Shown here: positions 1 through 7,966 of the stretch, one piece after another
How the letters are laid out: every line of letters starts with the position of its first letter
Numbering within the stretch: position 1 is the first letter of the stretch
Origin: Photorhabdus caribbeanensis
GTDB lineage: Bacteria; Pseudomonadota; Gammaproteobacteria; Enterobacterales; Enterobacteriaceae
Reading direction: 5' to 3'
Assembly (NCBI RefSeq): GCF_018448885.1
Contig: NZ_RCWB01000004.1
Coordinates: 1-64,000, forward strand
DNA: 64,000 nt
Notes under the pieces: model-generated
The model's input: only the letters and a program-made list of their open reading frames with translations
What the model was told of the DNA's origin: nothing
The model's database searches: none
Position numbers and translations under genes: made by a program

Positions 1-102
1 TTTGTGGTAAACCGATTAAATAATCGCCCCCGAAAAACCCGGGGAGGGAAAACCCCGAATGAATTATTTAAAGGAATACGAACATGTTTACTTCCGGATT
101 AA
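1..102 (+). CDS. IS30-family transposase, C-terminal end (cut by window edge)
   Basis: The first reading frame is open from base 1 and codes 33 residues before a TAA stop. It contains LNNRPRKTRGGKTPNELF, which closely resembles the conserved C-terminus of IS30-family transposases (the NNRPRK...KTPNE block). The rest of the gene lies left of the window. Just after the stop comes GTTGCACTTATTATGTGAAT (about 106-125), which looks like the terminal inverted repeat of an IS30-type element, so the right end of the insertion sequence is probably near base 128. An insertion here would separate rluB from the genes that normally precede it. The family call is fairly sure; the exact element boundary is not. 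Confidence 0.72.
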   Translation, partial: FVVNRLNNRPRKTRGGKTPNELFKGIRTCLLPD

Positions 103-468
103 CGATGTTGCACTTATTATGTGAATCCAAGAGGTATTAATGACTTTATTATATTTGGTTTTTTTTGATCTTTTGAGGATTAGAGCTACTTATTTTTGTA
201 GTTATGTTTTAGTCTGGTTGGTGAAGTAATATCTCTGTGTTTTTCTGATCAAATTCAAGGCTGAGTGATAAATAGATACATTTATTAGCATCATTGATTT
301 TAAAATTCGTGTAGAATGCGCAACCACGGAGTTAGGATGTATGATGTATTTTTTGACATCCTATGCGATCAAATGTATTAAAATCAGTTTGTTATGATTG
401 AATTCCACCATAACATATTGATTGATATATAACACGACGCCTGTGAAGGCGACAACAGAGGTTGCTCA
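103..468. other. Intergenic region upstream of rluB with a hairpin
   Basis: This is AT-rich DNA between the insertion sequence end and rluB, with no convincing gene. It contains one clear inverted repeat, TAGGATGT at 333-340 and ACATCCTA at 356-363, enclosing a 15-base loop. The rluB promoter must lie in this stretch, but no strong -35/-10 pair with proper spacing was found. An AGAGG Shine-Dalgarno sequence sits just before the rluB start. Confidence 0.5.
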
Positions 469-1401
469 ATGAGCGGTAAGACACAGAAATCTGAAAAGTT
501 ACAGAAAATTCTCGCGCGTTCCGGTCACGGTTCCCGCCGCGAAATAGAAGGTTATATTCAACAAGGGCGCGTCAGTGTTGACGGTAAGATTGCGACTTTA
601 GGCGATCGCCTTGAAGTTCAGCCCGCCACGAAAATTCGTCTCGATGGCCGGATATTAAATATCAAAGAATCGCAAAAAGCGGTTTGCCGTGTTCTGGCTT
701 ATTACAAACCAGAGGGTGAGCTTTGTACTCGTCATGATCCAGAAGGGCGGCCAACGGTTTTTGATCGTCTGCCTAAATTGCTAGGTTCCCGCTGGATAGC
801 GGTTGGGCGTCTGGATGTGAATACTTGTGGTTTGTTGCTATTTACCACGGATGGTGAACTGGCTAATCGTTTGATGCATCCAAGCCGTGAGGTTGAACGC
901 GAATATGCTGTCCGTGTCTTCGGTGAAGTTGATGATGCTAAATTGAGACAATTGGCTAAAGGCATTCAACTGGAAGATGGCCCCGCCGCATTCCGCACTA
1001 TCGCGTTTAAAGGCGGTGAGGGGATGAATCAGTGGTATAACGTCACGCTGACAGAAGGACGTAACCGTGAAGTTCGTCGTCTTTGGGAAGCAGTTGGTGT
1101 ACAGGTGAGTCGTCTTATTCGTGTGCGTTATGGTGATATTGGTTTGCCAAAAGGCTTACCACGCGGGGGATGGACAGAACTGGGTCTGGAGCAGACTAAC
1201 TATTTACGCCAATTAGTGGGTTTGAATGAAGAGACGGTTTCTAAAGTGGCTGTGGGACCTGATCAACGTCGCCTTAAAGCTAACCAAATTCGCCGAGCGG
1301 TTAAACGCCATGCTCAAGTCGCATCGCGTCCAGCCGCAGGCAAGCGTCCGGGCAGTTCACGCCAGAAGACGGGGCGAACAACCGCACCAAAAAGCCGTTA
1401 A
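469..1401 (+). CDS. rluB: 23S rRNA pseudouridine synthase B
   Basis: This 310-residue protein belongs to the RsuA/RluB/RluE/RluF family, which converts a single uridine of rRNA to pseudouridine; RluB acts on U2605 of 23S rRNA. An S4 RNA-binding domain comes first (residues about 10-60, with [16 protein letters not shown]). The catalytic domain follows, with the family signature [17 protein letters not shown] around residues 117-133; the aspartate of GRLD is the catalytic residue. The C-terminus is a basic, low-complexity tail rich in K, R and S, as in E. coli RluB. The start is preceded by AGAGG. Downstream lie cobO and yciK on the opposite strand, the same order as in E. coli, which supports RluB over its paralogues. 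Confidence 0.95.
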   Translation: MSGKTQKSEKLQKILARSGHGSRREIEGYIQQGRVSVDGKIATLGDRLEVQPATKIRLDGRILNIKESQKAVCRVLAYYKPEGELCTRHDPEGRPTVFDRLPKLLGSRWIAVGRLDVNTCGLLLFTTDGELANRLMHPSREVEREYAVRVFGEVDDAKLRQLAKGIQLEDGPAAFRTIAFKGGEGMNQWYNVTLTEGRNREVRRLWEAVGVQVSRLIRVRYGDIGLPKGLPRGGWTELGLEQTNYLRQLVGLNEETVSKVAVGPDQRRLKANQIRRAVKRHAQVASRPAAGKRPGSSRQKTGRTTAPKSR

Positions 1402-1409
1402 GTTTTCTG

Positions 1410-1437
1410 GGCCTCGTGTTATAGCGGGGCCTTTTTT
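1410..1437 (+). terminator. Rho-independent terminator of rluB
   Basis: A 7-bp GC-rich stem (GGCCTCG at 1410-1416 with CGGGGCC at 1425-1431, one G-T pair) is followed by six T residues. It lies directly after the rluB stop and touches the end of the convergent cobO. Confidence 0.85.
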
Positions 1438-2032
1438 ACCAATCGATCCCTTTTCGTGCCTTAATACCGGCGTCAAAGGCATGTTTTACCGGCCGCATCT
1501 CTGTGACGGTATCTGCCATTTCCAATAATTCACGATGACAACCGCGACCAGTGATAATAACGGATTGGTGCTCCGGTCGGTGTTTGAGCGCAGTAATCAC
1601 TTCTTCCAGAGGAAGATAGCCATAACTCACCATATAAGTCAGTTCATCCAGAACAACCAGCGCTAAATCGGGATCAGATAGCATCTCTAACGCATGGCGC
1701 CATACTTGGCGGCAGGCTACAGTATCGGTTTCCCGGCTTTGAGTTTCCCAGGTAAAACCTGTCGCCATAACATGGAAATTCACTCCATGTTGTTCTAGCA
1801 GGTTTTTTTCGCCATTCTCCCATGTACCTTTGATAAATTGGATCACGCCGGCACGAAATCCATGACCTATCGCACGGGTCACTGTGCCAAATGCCGCAGT
1901 GGTTTTGCCTTTACCATTGCCGGTAAAAACAATGAGAATACCCCGTTCTAACTGGGCGGCTTCAATGCGGGAATCTACTTTTTCTTTTAGGCGTTGTTGT
2001 CTTTTTTGATGTTGGTTGTCATTGATTGTCAT
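1436..2032 (-). CDS. cobO: Corrinoid adenosyltransferase (CobO/BtuR)
   Basis: This 198-residue enzyme adenosylates cob(I)alamin with ATP to make adenosylcobalamin, the last activation step for imported or salvaged corrinoids. The phosphate-binding loop FTGNGKGKTTAAFG is visible around residues 36-49, followed by FIKGTWENGEKNLL and the family block LVVLDELTYMVSYGYL. Length and N-terminus match E. coli BtuR (196 aa). The start codon overlaps the stop of yciK in a TAATG arrangement, so the two genes are likely translationally coupled and cotranscribed from upstream of yciK. It converges with rluB. Confidence 0.96.
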   Translation of the reverse strand: MTINDNQHQKRQQRLKEKVDSRIEAAQLERGILIVFTGNGKGKTTAAFGTVTRAIGHGFRAGVIQFIKGTWENGEKNLLEQHGVNFHVMATGFTWETQSRETDTVACRQVWRHALEMLSDPDLALVVLDELTYMVSYGYLPLEEVITALKHRPEHQSVIITGRGCHRELLEMADTVTEMRPVKHAFDAGIKARKGIDW

Positions 2033-2796
2033 TATTCGGCTGGCCCTGCTTTGCGTCCGGGTTGGGCATCAAAACTGATGCCTGTTTTATGCAGACTATC
2101 TCTGCCCATAAGATAAAGATACAGCGGCATAATATCTGCCGGTGTTTTCAGTTTAGCAGAATTTTCGTTAGGGAATGCGCGGGCGCGCATATTTGTGCGT
2201 GTACCGCCGGGATTAATACAGTTAACGCGCAGAGAAGTGTGTTTATATTCTTCGGCTAAAACTTGCATCATGCCTTCGGTTGCAAATTTAGAGGCTGAAT
2301 AGGCTCCCCAACCACAACGACCTTCGCGACCAACGCTCGAACTGGTAAAGATTAATGATCCGTCAGGTGATTTCAATAATAGCGGCAATAAGGCTTGCGT
2401 TAACATAAAGGTCGCATTGACGTTGACTTGCATAACATCATGCCATAATTGGACGGGTTGCTCTGCCATTGGCGCGACAGCTCCCAATAAACCGGCATTA
2501 TGCAATACGCCATCCAGACGCGGATAATGTTGCGCTAAATTGTCAGCGAATGCCTGGCACTCTTTAGCTGTGACGGTAAGCAGATCCATTGTGTAAATAG
2601 TTGCAGGGGCATCACCTGCTTGTTCAATCTCTTTTTGGACAGCTTCCAGTTTGTGTGTTGTTCTGCCAAGTAAGATCACTTGTGCGCCGTAACGGGCATA
2701 AGTCAAAGCCGCTTCACGGCCAATACCCTCTCCAGCGCCTGTCACTAAAATAATGCGTTGTTGTAGAAGGTCATGTTTTGGTTGGTAATGTAACAT
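2032..2796 (-). CDS. yciK: Short-chain dehydrogenase/reductase YciK
   Basis: This is a 254-residue classical short-chain dehydrogenase. The nucleotide-binding motif TGAGEGIGREAA lies near residues 20-31, the NAG motif (LHNAGLLGA) near residue 100, and the catalytic Ser plus YxxxK as FTSSSVGREG and YSASK near residues 150-170. The family is a predicted NAD(P)-dependent oxidoreductase; the substrate in E. coli is not established. The gene is upstream of cobO and overlaps it by one base, a conserved pair in enterobacteria. The start at 2796 fits the family N-terminus (MLHYQPKHDLL). Confidence 0.93.
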   Translation of the reverse strand: MLHYQPKHDLLQQRIILVTGAGEGIGREAALTYARYGAQVILLGRTTHKLEAVQKEIEQAGDAPATIYTMDLLTVTAKECQAFADNLAQHYPRLDGVLHNAGLLGAVAPMAEQPVQLWHDVMQVNVNATFMLTQALLPLLLKSPDGSLIFTSSSVGREGRCGWGAYSASKFATEGMMQVLAEEYKHTSLRVNCINPGGTRTNMRARAFPNENSAKLKTPADIMPLYLYLMGRDSLHKTGISFDAQPGRKAGPAE

Positions 2797-3162
2797 TTGA
2801 AGATTTCCTGTTATTGACGGCGCGATTTATTACCGTCGGAGGCCGTTCGGGCTATCAAAACAGAAAGTTATATATTGAGTCAAATTTGCCAAGGTTGATT
2901 GCTCAGGAGATAAACGGAGAAACATTGCAGGTTATAGCGGTTTGCATAAGTTTTTATGGTGCGGAGTTTCTTGTTGTCTGATTTATAAAGATAATGCTGT
3001 GTTGGTAGTTATTTGTTTTTAGCTAATGTATAATTTTTCTTCATCAGAGATTGAGTATTTAATCTAATTTCGTACCGGAGTGATTATGATCCCAATACAA
3101 ACAGAGAGAACAGCCCTTCTAATTTAATTGATTTGTTAAATCTTACATTAGAAGGGGAAAAC
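2797..3162. other. Intergenic region between yciK and cat
   Basis: About 370 bases separate the divergent yciK and cat. Nothing in it reads as a conserved protein. It is AT-rich towards cat and must contain the promoters for both genes. The longest open frame (2778-2981) has no ribosome-binding site and no recognisable content. Confidence 0.4.
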
Positions 3163-3801
3163 ATGAATTACTCAAAGGTTGATATAGCGCTCTGGGATAG
3201 GAAAGAGCATTTCTTGCATTACCGTAATGTCGTGCAATGCGGATTTAGTCTAACAACAAAGATTGATATTACCCATTTGTTATCTTCGTTGGTAGAAAAA
3301 CGATATCAATTCTACCCAACCATGATTTATTTAATATCTAAAGTTGTGAACTCTTACTCTGAGTTCAGAATGGCTATAAAAGATGAAGAATTAATTGTAT
3401 GGGAGGGTGTAAATCCTGCGTATACAATCTTTCACCAGGAAACTGAAACATTCTCAGCGGTTTGGACTGAGTTCAATTCTGATTTGGCAGAGTTTATGAA
3501 AAACTATTCTGCTGATTATGAAACCTATAAAGATGATCTTTGCTTTTTTTCTAAACCAGAACTACCTGAAAACCACTTTCACATATCGTCAGTGCCGTGG
3601 GTAAGTTTTGATGGATTTAACCTGAACATAGCGAATTTTACGGATTATTTTCCGCCTATATTTACAATGGGAAAATTTTACCAAAATGGAAATCAAACTC
3701 AGTTGCCTTTGGCAATTCAGGCGCATCATGCTGCTTGTGATGGTTTCCATGTGGGACGTGTTATTAATAGCTTACAAGAGCTATGTAACGATTTTATTTA
3801 G
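3163..3801 (+). CDS. cat: Chloramphenicol O-acetyltransferase (type A)
   Basis: This 212-residue protein matches the classical CAT family, which transfers acetyl from acetyl-CoA to the 3-hydroxyl of chloramphenicol; the enzyme is a cytoplasmic trimer. The family blocks are present in order: CGFSLTTKIDIT near residue 30, FYPTMIYLIS, RMAIKDEELIVWEGV, FHQETETFSA, PWVSFDGFNLNIANFTDYF, and the catalytic histidine motif IQAHHAACDGFHVGR near residues 180-195. An in-frame TTG ten codons upstream is possible, but ATG 3163 has AGAAGGGG at good spacing and gives the usual CAT N-terminus (MNYSKVDIALWDRKEHF). The gene interrupts the enterobacterial yciK-sohB order, so it is an accessory acquisition. No insertion sequence or integron site flanks it. 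Confidence 0.94.
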   Translation: MNYSKVDIALWDRKEHFLHYRNVVQCGFSLTTKIDITHLLSSLVEKRYQFYPTMIYLISKVVNSYSEFRMAIKDEELIVWEGVNPAYTIFHQETETFSAVWTEFNSDLAEFMKNYSADYETYKDDLCFFSKPELPENHFHISSVPWVSFDGFNLNIANFTDYFPPIFTMGKFYQNGNQTQLPLAIQAHHAACDGFHVGRVINSLQELCNDFI

Positions 3802-3833
3802 TTGAAGCCAACTTGAATTATTTATGCTAATAG

Positions 3834-3857
3834 CCATCAGTTAACACTGGTGGTTTT
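3834..3857 (+). terminator. Probable terminator of cat
   Basis: CCATCAG (3834-3840) pairs with CTGGTGG (3847-3853) around a 6-base loop and is followed by TTTT. It lies about 30 bases after the cat stop. The stem contains one G-T pair. Confidence 0.6.
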
Positions 3858-4147
3858 CACGATGAGAGAAGCATTTAAGGTACTGGCGCATCAGCATAAC
3901 TCTGACGAAATCGAAGCAGAGTTATTTTTACCAGTATAGAAGTAAGCCTTACATGAGACTTTCCGTTCAAATGTCGTAATGGCAACTTAAGTAGCTGAAG
4001 TTGGTCGGGATCATGATTATGACTGGGCTATTGCCGTACAAGCGGTGGGTTGTTAAATTTGTTGAACTAGAGGTTCAATGCGGCTACTATCATGTTAAGT
4101 GATATAAATTTGTATCATGCTAAGCACTGTTTAATTTCGATTTCCCA
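3858..4147. other. Stretch with broken coding scraps
   Basis: After the cat terminator there is a possible 26-codon frame (ATG at about 3861, MREAFKVLAHQHNSDEIEAE...) that ends at once in TAG. Further on, a frame reads VAEVGRDHDYDWAIAVQAV before a stop near 4055. Both look like remnants of decayed genes rather than functional proteins; neither was recognised. Confidence 0.3.
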
Positions 4148-4162
4148 ATGTTAGGGGGCTAT

Positions 4163-4513
4163 GTGAGAACTGAACATACTAGATCTATACAGACCATTAG
4201 CCACTCAACAGAAGTTATCAATTCTTTTTTTGATGAACCGTCACAGAGGATGTTTTCTGTTAGACGCTTAAGTTGTAGAGTTGATATTAAGCGTCAATTG
4301 TTTATTGTGACTGTTGAAAACATAAACAACTCAAGCAAGTTCAAGGTGATCCCATACGCTGAACTTACTGTTTGTAAAGACAAGATAAGATATCTTGTAA
4401 ATCCGGCATATCAGTATCCTGAACTGGAAGATAGATTGTCTTCAATAAACATCAATATTGAAAAAACTGTTTGTGATTTTATTCAGAAATATGCTCCTGT
4501 TGCTAGTGTGTAG
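4163..4513 (+). CDS. Hypothetical protein
   Basis: An unrecognised protein of about 116 residues with no signal peptide or membrane segment. It is a mix of polar and hydrophobic strands (RRLSCRVDIKRQLFIVTVEN, KFKVIPYAELTVCKDKIRYL) ending in a helix, which suggests a small beta-rich cytoplasmic domain. The frame can start at ATG 4148, but GTG 4163 has AGGGGG four bases upstream whereas 4148 has no ribosome-binding site. Only 11 bases separate its stop from the next gene, so the two are probably an operon. Together they sit in the insertion between yciK and sohB. Confidence 0.6.
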   Translation: MRTEHTRSIQTISHSTEVINSFFDEPSQRMFSVRRLSCRVDIKRQLFIVTVENINNSSKFKVIPYAELTVCKDKIRYLVNPAYQYPELEDRLSSININIEKTVCDFIQKYAPVASV

Positions 4514-4524
4514 TTGAGATAAAG

Positions 4525-5238
4525 ATGGCTCCTAATCTGAACGATTCATATATTAAAGATTTAAGTAGAAAACCTGACTGTATAAAAGAAGAGATTGTAG
4601 AGAAGTTCTATCACTTATCAAAAGATGGTGATTTATTAGAGGTAATTGAATACCTCTTAAGTGGTGGCGAGTATCATTACTACATAGGGATCATTCGATT
4701 AGGATGCTTCACTGAAGATTACTATAAGTCTCAGTCTTTTGAGATGCTTGATAGTGGTTACGATGAACAAGAAATTATTCAGTATCTAATAGATCTTGAT
4801 ATGCACAATCCTGATGAGGATGAGTTAATAGGTCGCATTGCATACAATGATTTTAATTTCTATGACGATGGTATAAAAAAGACAGGCAAGCAGATAAAGG
4901 GGGCATTTATTTCGCCAGATTATCAGGCAGCAGGTCTGGGGCGTTCAATATACAGAAGGCTAGTCTTAAAGCACAATCATATTATTTGCGATAATATTCA
5001 AAGTGTTGCTGGTGGTACATTGTGGGCGAGCGGAATAATAGCATTAGCTGATGTTAGGGTGTATGACACCATGCGGCATAAATTTATCGATGTGCTGACA
5101 GAGGGTGGAATTGGGATTAATGGCGTTAAGCCTTGGAGTGTTACACATGAACTTTCTCGGTGGGAACCGAACTCGATGTCTCATGATTGTTGCCATCATA
5201 TCGTTAACATTATAAGCAAAGATAAATTGTACAACTAA
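4525..5238 (+). CDS. Uncharacterised protein with GNAT-like acetyltransferase motif
   Basis: A 237-residue protein of unknown function. The first ~110 residues are acidic and helical. The segment near residues 125-150 reads GAFISPDYQAAGLGRSIYRR, which resembles the acetyl-CoA-binding motif A of GNAT acetyltransferases (a beta-strand, then Q/R-x-x-G-x-G/A, then a helix). The rest of a canonical GNAT fold was not evident by eye, so the call is tentative. The C-terminus holds several His and Cys residues (HELSRW, SHDCCHHIV). It follows the previous unknown gene by 11 bases and is probably cotranscribed with it. Codon use is AT-rich compared with sohB. Confidence 0.6.
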   Translation: MAPNLNDSYIKDLSRKPDCIKEEIVEKFYHLSKDGDLLEVIEYLLSGGEYHYYIGIIRLGCFTEDYYKSQSFEMLDSGYDEQEIIQYLIDLDMHNPDEDELIGRIAYNDFNFYDDGIKKTGKQIKGAFISPDYQAAGLGRSIYRRLVLKHNHIICDNIQSVAGGTLWASGIIALADVRVYDTMRHKFIDVLTEGGIGINGVKPWSVTHELSRWEPNSMSHDCCHHIVNIISKDKLYN

Positions 5239-5267
5239 ACCCGCTTCGGTGAGTTTTTTCATATATG

Positions 5268-5287
5268 CCGCTTAATTGCGGTTTTTT
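5268..5287 (+). terminator. Probable terminator after the unknown gene pair
   Basis: A short stem (CCGC 5268-5271, GCGG 5278-5281) with a 6-base loop is followed by six T residues, 30 bases after the stop of the 237-aa gene. The stem is only 4 bp, so it may be weak. Confidence 0.5.
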
Positions 5288-5362
5288 GTATTTAAAATAA
5301 CCATAGGTGAAGATATATCATTGATTAAAGATGTCATTTCATCATTTTTTGGGAAAGTTTAG

Positions 5363-5518
5363 GAATGGAAATGGTCGGAATATTTGCATCTAGAACCATT
5401 TTGCGGCGTGTCCTTTTATGTGGTTCTATACAGTGGTTTTGTTGATATTGAAGTTAGGATACTAAAGGAGATCTGTGATTCTGCAATCTATCCCTTGATC
5501 CCCCATTTCTTCATCTAA
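5363..5518 (+). pseudogene. Gene remnant of unknown family
   Basis: A 51-codon stop-to-stop frame with protein-like composition (for example YLHLEPFCGVSFYVVLYSG and VDIEVRILKEICDSAIYPL) but no start codon or ribosome-binding site. A neighbouring frame just upstream (ATG near 5330) is also protein-like for about 20 codons, which suggests a frameshifted and truncated gene. The family was not recognised. The remaining bases up to sohB (5519-5683) look like promoter and spacer DNA. Confidence 0.3.
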
Positions 5519-5683
5519 TGGTGTAGAATTAGCTATTGGGACCGATATACTGGACGTTTTTATTTGTGCGTAATTGTGTGCATCGTTTTATTGAATGCGA
5601 ATTAATTATAATATATTGTTTTTAAATGAAAAAAATCAAATACATTTATTTGGTAAATGTCTAAGAAACAAAAGGTGAATTTT

Positions 5684-6730
5684 GTGGAATACTTATCTCT
5701 TTACGGGTTGTTTTTAGCCAAAGTAGTTACGCTGGTGTTGGCGGTTATTGCTCTGGCAATATTCGGTATTGGCCTGGGAATGCGGAAATCTTCACTAAAA
5801 GGAGAACTGAAACTTACCGATCTTGGTGAGTCATATCGGGATAAACAGCGTCAAATGCAGCGGGCGCGCATGACAGAAGCGGAAGGGAAAATCTGGCAGA
5901 AAGAGTTTAATAAGCAACAAAAACTCGAATCCAAGCAGAAGAAGAGTGACGCTAAGGCAGGCCATAAAGGGGTACAGAAACCTTGCCTTTATGTACTGGA
6001 TTTTAAAGGAAGTATGGATGCACACGAAGTCGATTCATTACGTGAAGAGATTAGCGCAATTCTAGCCGTGGCAGATGCAAAAGATGAAGTGTTGCTACGT
6101 CTGGAAAGTCCCGGAGGTATGGTGCATGGTTATGGATTGGCGGCCTCTCAGCTTGCCCGTTTGCGCCAGAAAGGTATTCGCTTGACTATCGTGGTAGATA
6201 AAGTTGCTGCCAGTGGCGGCTATATGATGGCTTGTGTTGCTGATCGTGTGGTTGCTGCACCTTTTGCCATTATTGGTTCTATTGGCGTGGTCGCTCAGAT
6301 TCCGAACATTCATAAGCTATTGAAGAAAAATGATATCGATGTAGAACTCCACACGGCGGGTGAATATAAACGTACACTGACTGTGTTGGGAGAAAATACA
6401 GAGCAGGGACGGAAAAAATTTCAGGAAGATCTGAATCAGACTCACGAACTATTCAAAGCGTTTATCCATACACATCGCCCATCACTTGACGTAGAAAGTG
6501 TGGCGACAGGCGAATATTGGTACGGCTCACAGGCGAAAGAGAAGGGATTGATTGACGAAATTGGTGTCAGCGATGATCTGTTGATTGCTCAAATAGATAA
6601 TTGTGAAGTTATTGGCGTCAGTTATACACGCCGTAAACGCATGGTAGAGCGTTTCACCGGCAGTGCAATGGAAAGTATTGATAAACTGTTATTGCGCTGG
6701 TGGCAAAGAGGGGAGAAGCCTCTGCTTTAA
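5684..6730 (+). CDS. sohB: Probable protease SohB (S49 family, inner membrane)
   Basis: A 348-residue serine peptidase of the SppA/SohB (S49) family; in E. coli, extra copies of sohB suppress a degP defect. There is one N-terminal membrane segment (about residues 8-30), a charged linker rich in K and Q, then the S49 core: LDFKGSMDAHEVDSLREEI, RLESPGGMVHGYGLAASQL, and VDKVAASGGYMMACVADRV, whose Ser in AASGGY is the expected nucleophile; the Lys of the dyad lies further on near YKRTLT. An ATG at 5657 extends the frame by nine codons, but GTG 5684 has AAAGGTGA upstream and gives the E. coli-like start and length (349 aa). The E. coli neighbour yciN is absent before topA. Confidence 0.92.
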   Translation: MEYLSLYGLFLAKVVTLVLAVIALAIFGIGLGMRKSSLKGELKLTDLGESYRDKQRQMQRARMTEAEGKIWQKEFNKQQKLESKQKKSDAKAGHKGVQKPCLYVLDFKGSMDAHEVDSLREEISAILAVADAKDEVLLRLESPGGMVHGYGLAASQLARLRQKGIRLTIVVDKVAASGGYMMACVADRVVAAPFAIIGSIGVVAQIPNIHKLLKKNDIDVELHTAGEYKRTLTVLGENTEQGRKKFQEDLNQTHELFKAFIHTHRPSLDVESVATGEYWYGSQAKEKGLIDEIGVSDDLLIAQIDNCEVIGVSYTRRKRMVERFTGSAMESIDKLLLRWWQRGEKPLL

Positions 6731-6762
6731 TTAAGATTCTGCTATTTTGGATTAATTATCTT

Positions 6763-6803
6763 GGCGTCCCCTAAGGCGTTCTATTTCGACGTTCAGGGAC
6801 GCC
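6763..6803 (+). terminator. Hairpin downstream of sohB
   Basis: GGCGTCCC (6763-6770) is the exact inverse complement of GGGACGCC (6796-6803), giving an 8-bp GC-rich stem with a long loop. No T-run follows directly, so termination is inferred only from its position after sohB. Confidence 0.5.
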
Positions 6804-6897
6804 TTGATATATTGCTTAATTGTAATGTGCTAATTGAACAGAGCGACGCTTATTCTCATGATGCTATTCCACTGAAAAACCAGCTATTTTGACCCTG

Positions 6898-7077
6898 TTA
6901 AAATATTACAGGTGTTACATAATTTGCTTTACATCCCCCTTCCTGCTTGTGATGAGCCGCAGGCTTTTCTACACCAATAGTTGATACGCTGGCTTTGCGT
7001 TTATCTGTTCTGCTTAGCTGATCTTCAAACAAGTCCAAGTCACTTTTGCACAGCGCTATTGGCGTCTTTAAACGCAT
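6898..7077 (-). CDS. Small 59-residue peptide of unknown function
   Basis: A small gene divergent from the following hydrolase. The frame is open further upstream (to 7119), but ATG 7077 is preceded by GAGGA at good spacing, giving a 59-residue product. The N-terminal half is leader-like (MRLKTPIALCKSDLDLFEDQ). The C-terminal part contains EGG followed by CKANYVTPVIF, which loosely resembles a leader-plus-core layout with a double-glycine junction. That is only a visual resemblance; no modifying enzyme or peptidase-transporter lies beside it. It has no membrane segment. It may simply be a species-specific small protein. Confidence 0.5.
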   Translation of the reverse strand: MRLKTPIALCKSDLDLFEDQLSRTDKRKASVSTIGVEKPAAHHKQEGGCKANYVTPVIF

Positions 7078-7135
7078 TATGAAAATCCTCGAAGAACGGC
7101 AACATACAATAATATTCATAAGGAAATAAAGTATT

Positions 7136-7966
7136 ATGGCTATTTCACAATACGATATTCATACCAGTCATGCTGTCATCTCTGTTGCTGATACGGGAGG
7201 TGATGGATTACCGGTCCTCCTTATACATGGTAATTCAAGTTGTAAAGAAGTTTTTCGTCATCAAATTAACTGTTTTGGTGACGAATACCGGATTTTAGCT
7301 ATTGATTTACCAGGACACGGCGCTTCATCAAATGCAGTGGACCCTCGCCGGACCTATTCGATACCTGGCTATGCCCTTTGCATCATCGAAGTACTGGAAA
7401 AATTAGGCATCGATAAAGTTGCTGTTTTTGGATGGTCACTGGGGGGGCATATCGGTTTGGAGCTGATCCCGCGATTCCCAGGGATTGTTGGGCTAATGAT
7501 TTGTGGCACGCCGCCGGTTAGCCCAGGTGCAGAAAATGTCAGTCTTGGATTTAAACCAAGTCGGTTTATGGCAATATCTGGTAAGGCTTTGCTGACAGAA
7601 GAGGAAATTACGGATTATACCCAAGCGTTGTATGGGGAAAATGCACTTTGTGAGCCGTTTTTAAGAGCCGCAGTGGCGCGGACCGATGGTTTGGCCCGGC
7701 AATATATGTCTGAAGCATCGGTTTCACCGGACGTTATGGATCAACGGTTATTGGTTGAAACAAACCCAACACCACTAGCTATCGTTAATGGTGCAGAAGA
7801 TTTATTTGTTAATATTGATTACATTAACGGGATAACCTACAAAAATCTTTGGACTGGTCAGGTGTATAACTTGCTCAACTTGGGACATGGGCCATTCTGG
7901 GAAGCGCCAGAGCAGTTTAATCGTTTAATGGCGGGTTTTTTCTCTGATCTCACCTTGGAAGCGTAA
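7136..7966 (+). CDS. Alpha/beta-fold hydrolase
   Basis: A 276-residue hydrolase with the fold's landmarks: oxyanion-hole segment LLIHGNSSCKEVF near residues 26-38, AIDLPGHGASSNAV near 55-68, the nucleophile elbow FGWSLGGHIGLEL (GxSxG) near residues 100-112, the acidic region NGAEDLFVNIDY near 220, and the final histidine LGHGPFWEAPEQF near 258. The expected triad is Ser, Asp and His. No signal peptide, so it is probably cytoplasmic. The substrate cannot be read from sequence; members act on esters, epoxides, haloalkanes or C-C bonds. AAGGAAAT precedes the ATG. It stands alone between sohB and topA and is divergent from the 59-residue peptide gene. Confidence 0.88.
   Translation: MAISQYDIHTSHAVISVADTGGDGLPVLLIHGNSSCKEVFRHQINCFGDEYRILAIDLPGHGASSNAVDPRRTYSIPGYALCIIEVLEKLGIDKVAVFGWSLGGHIGLELIPRFPGIVGLMICGTPPVSPGAENVSLGFKPSRFMAISGKALLTEEEITDYTQALYGENALCEPFLRAAVARTDGLARQYMSEASVSPDVMDQRLLVETNPTPLAIVNGAEDLFVNIDYINGITYKNLWTGQVYNLLNLGHGPFWEAPEQFNRLMAGFFSDLTLEA

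Noticed and set aside
84..140. A 19-codon frame (ATG after AAGGA) upstream of rluB, resembling a leader peptide
   Set aside because: It overlaps the IS30 transposase end in another frame and spans the probable inverted repeat of the element; no attenuator hairpins are associated with it.
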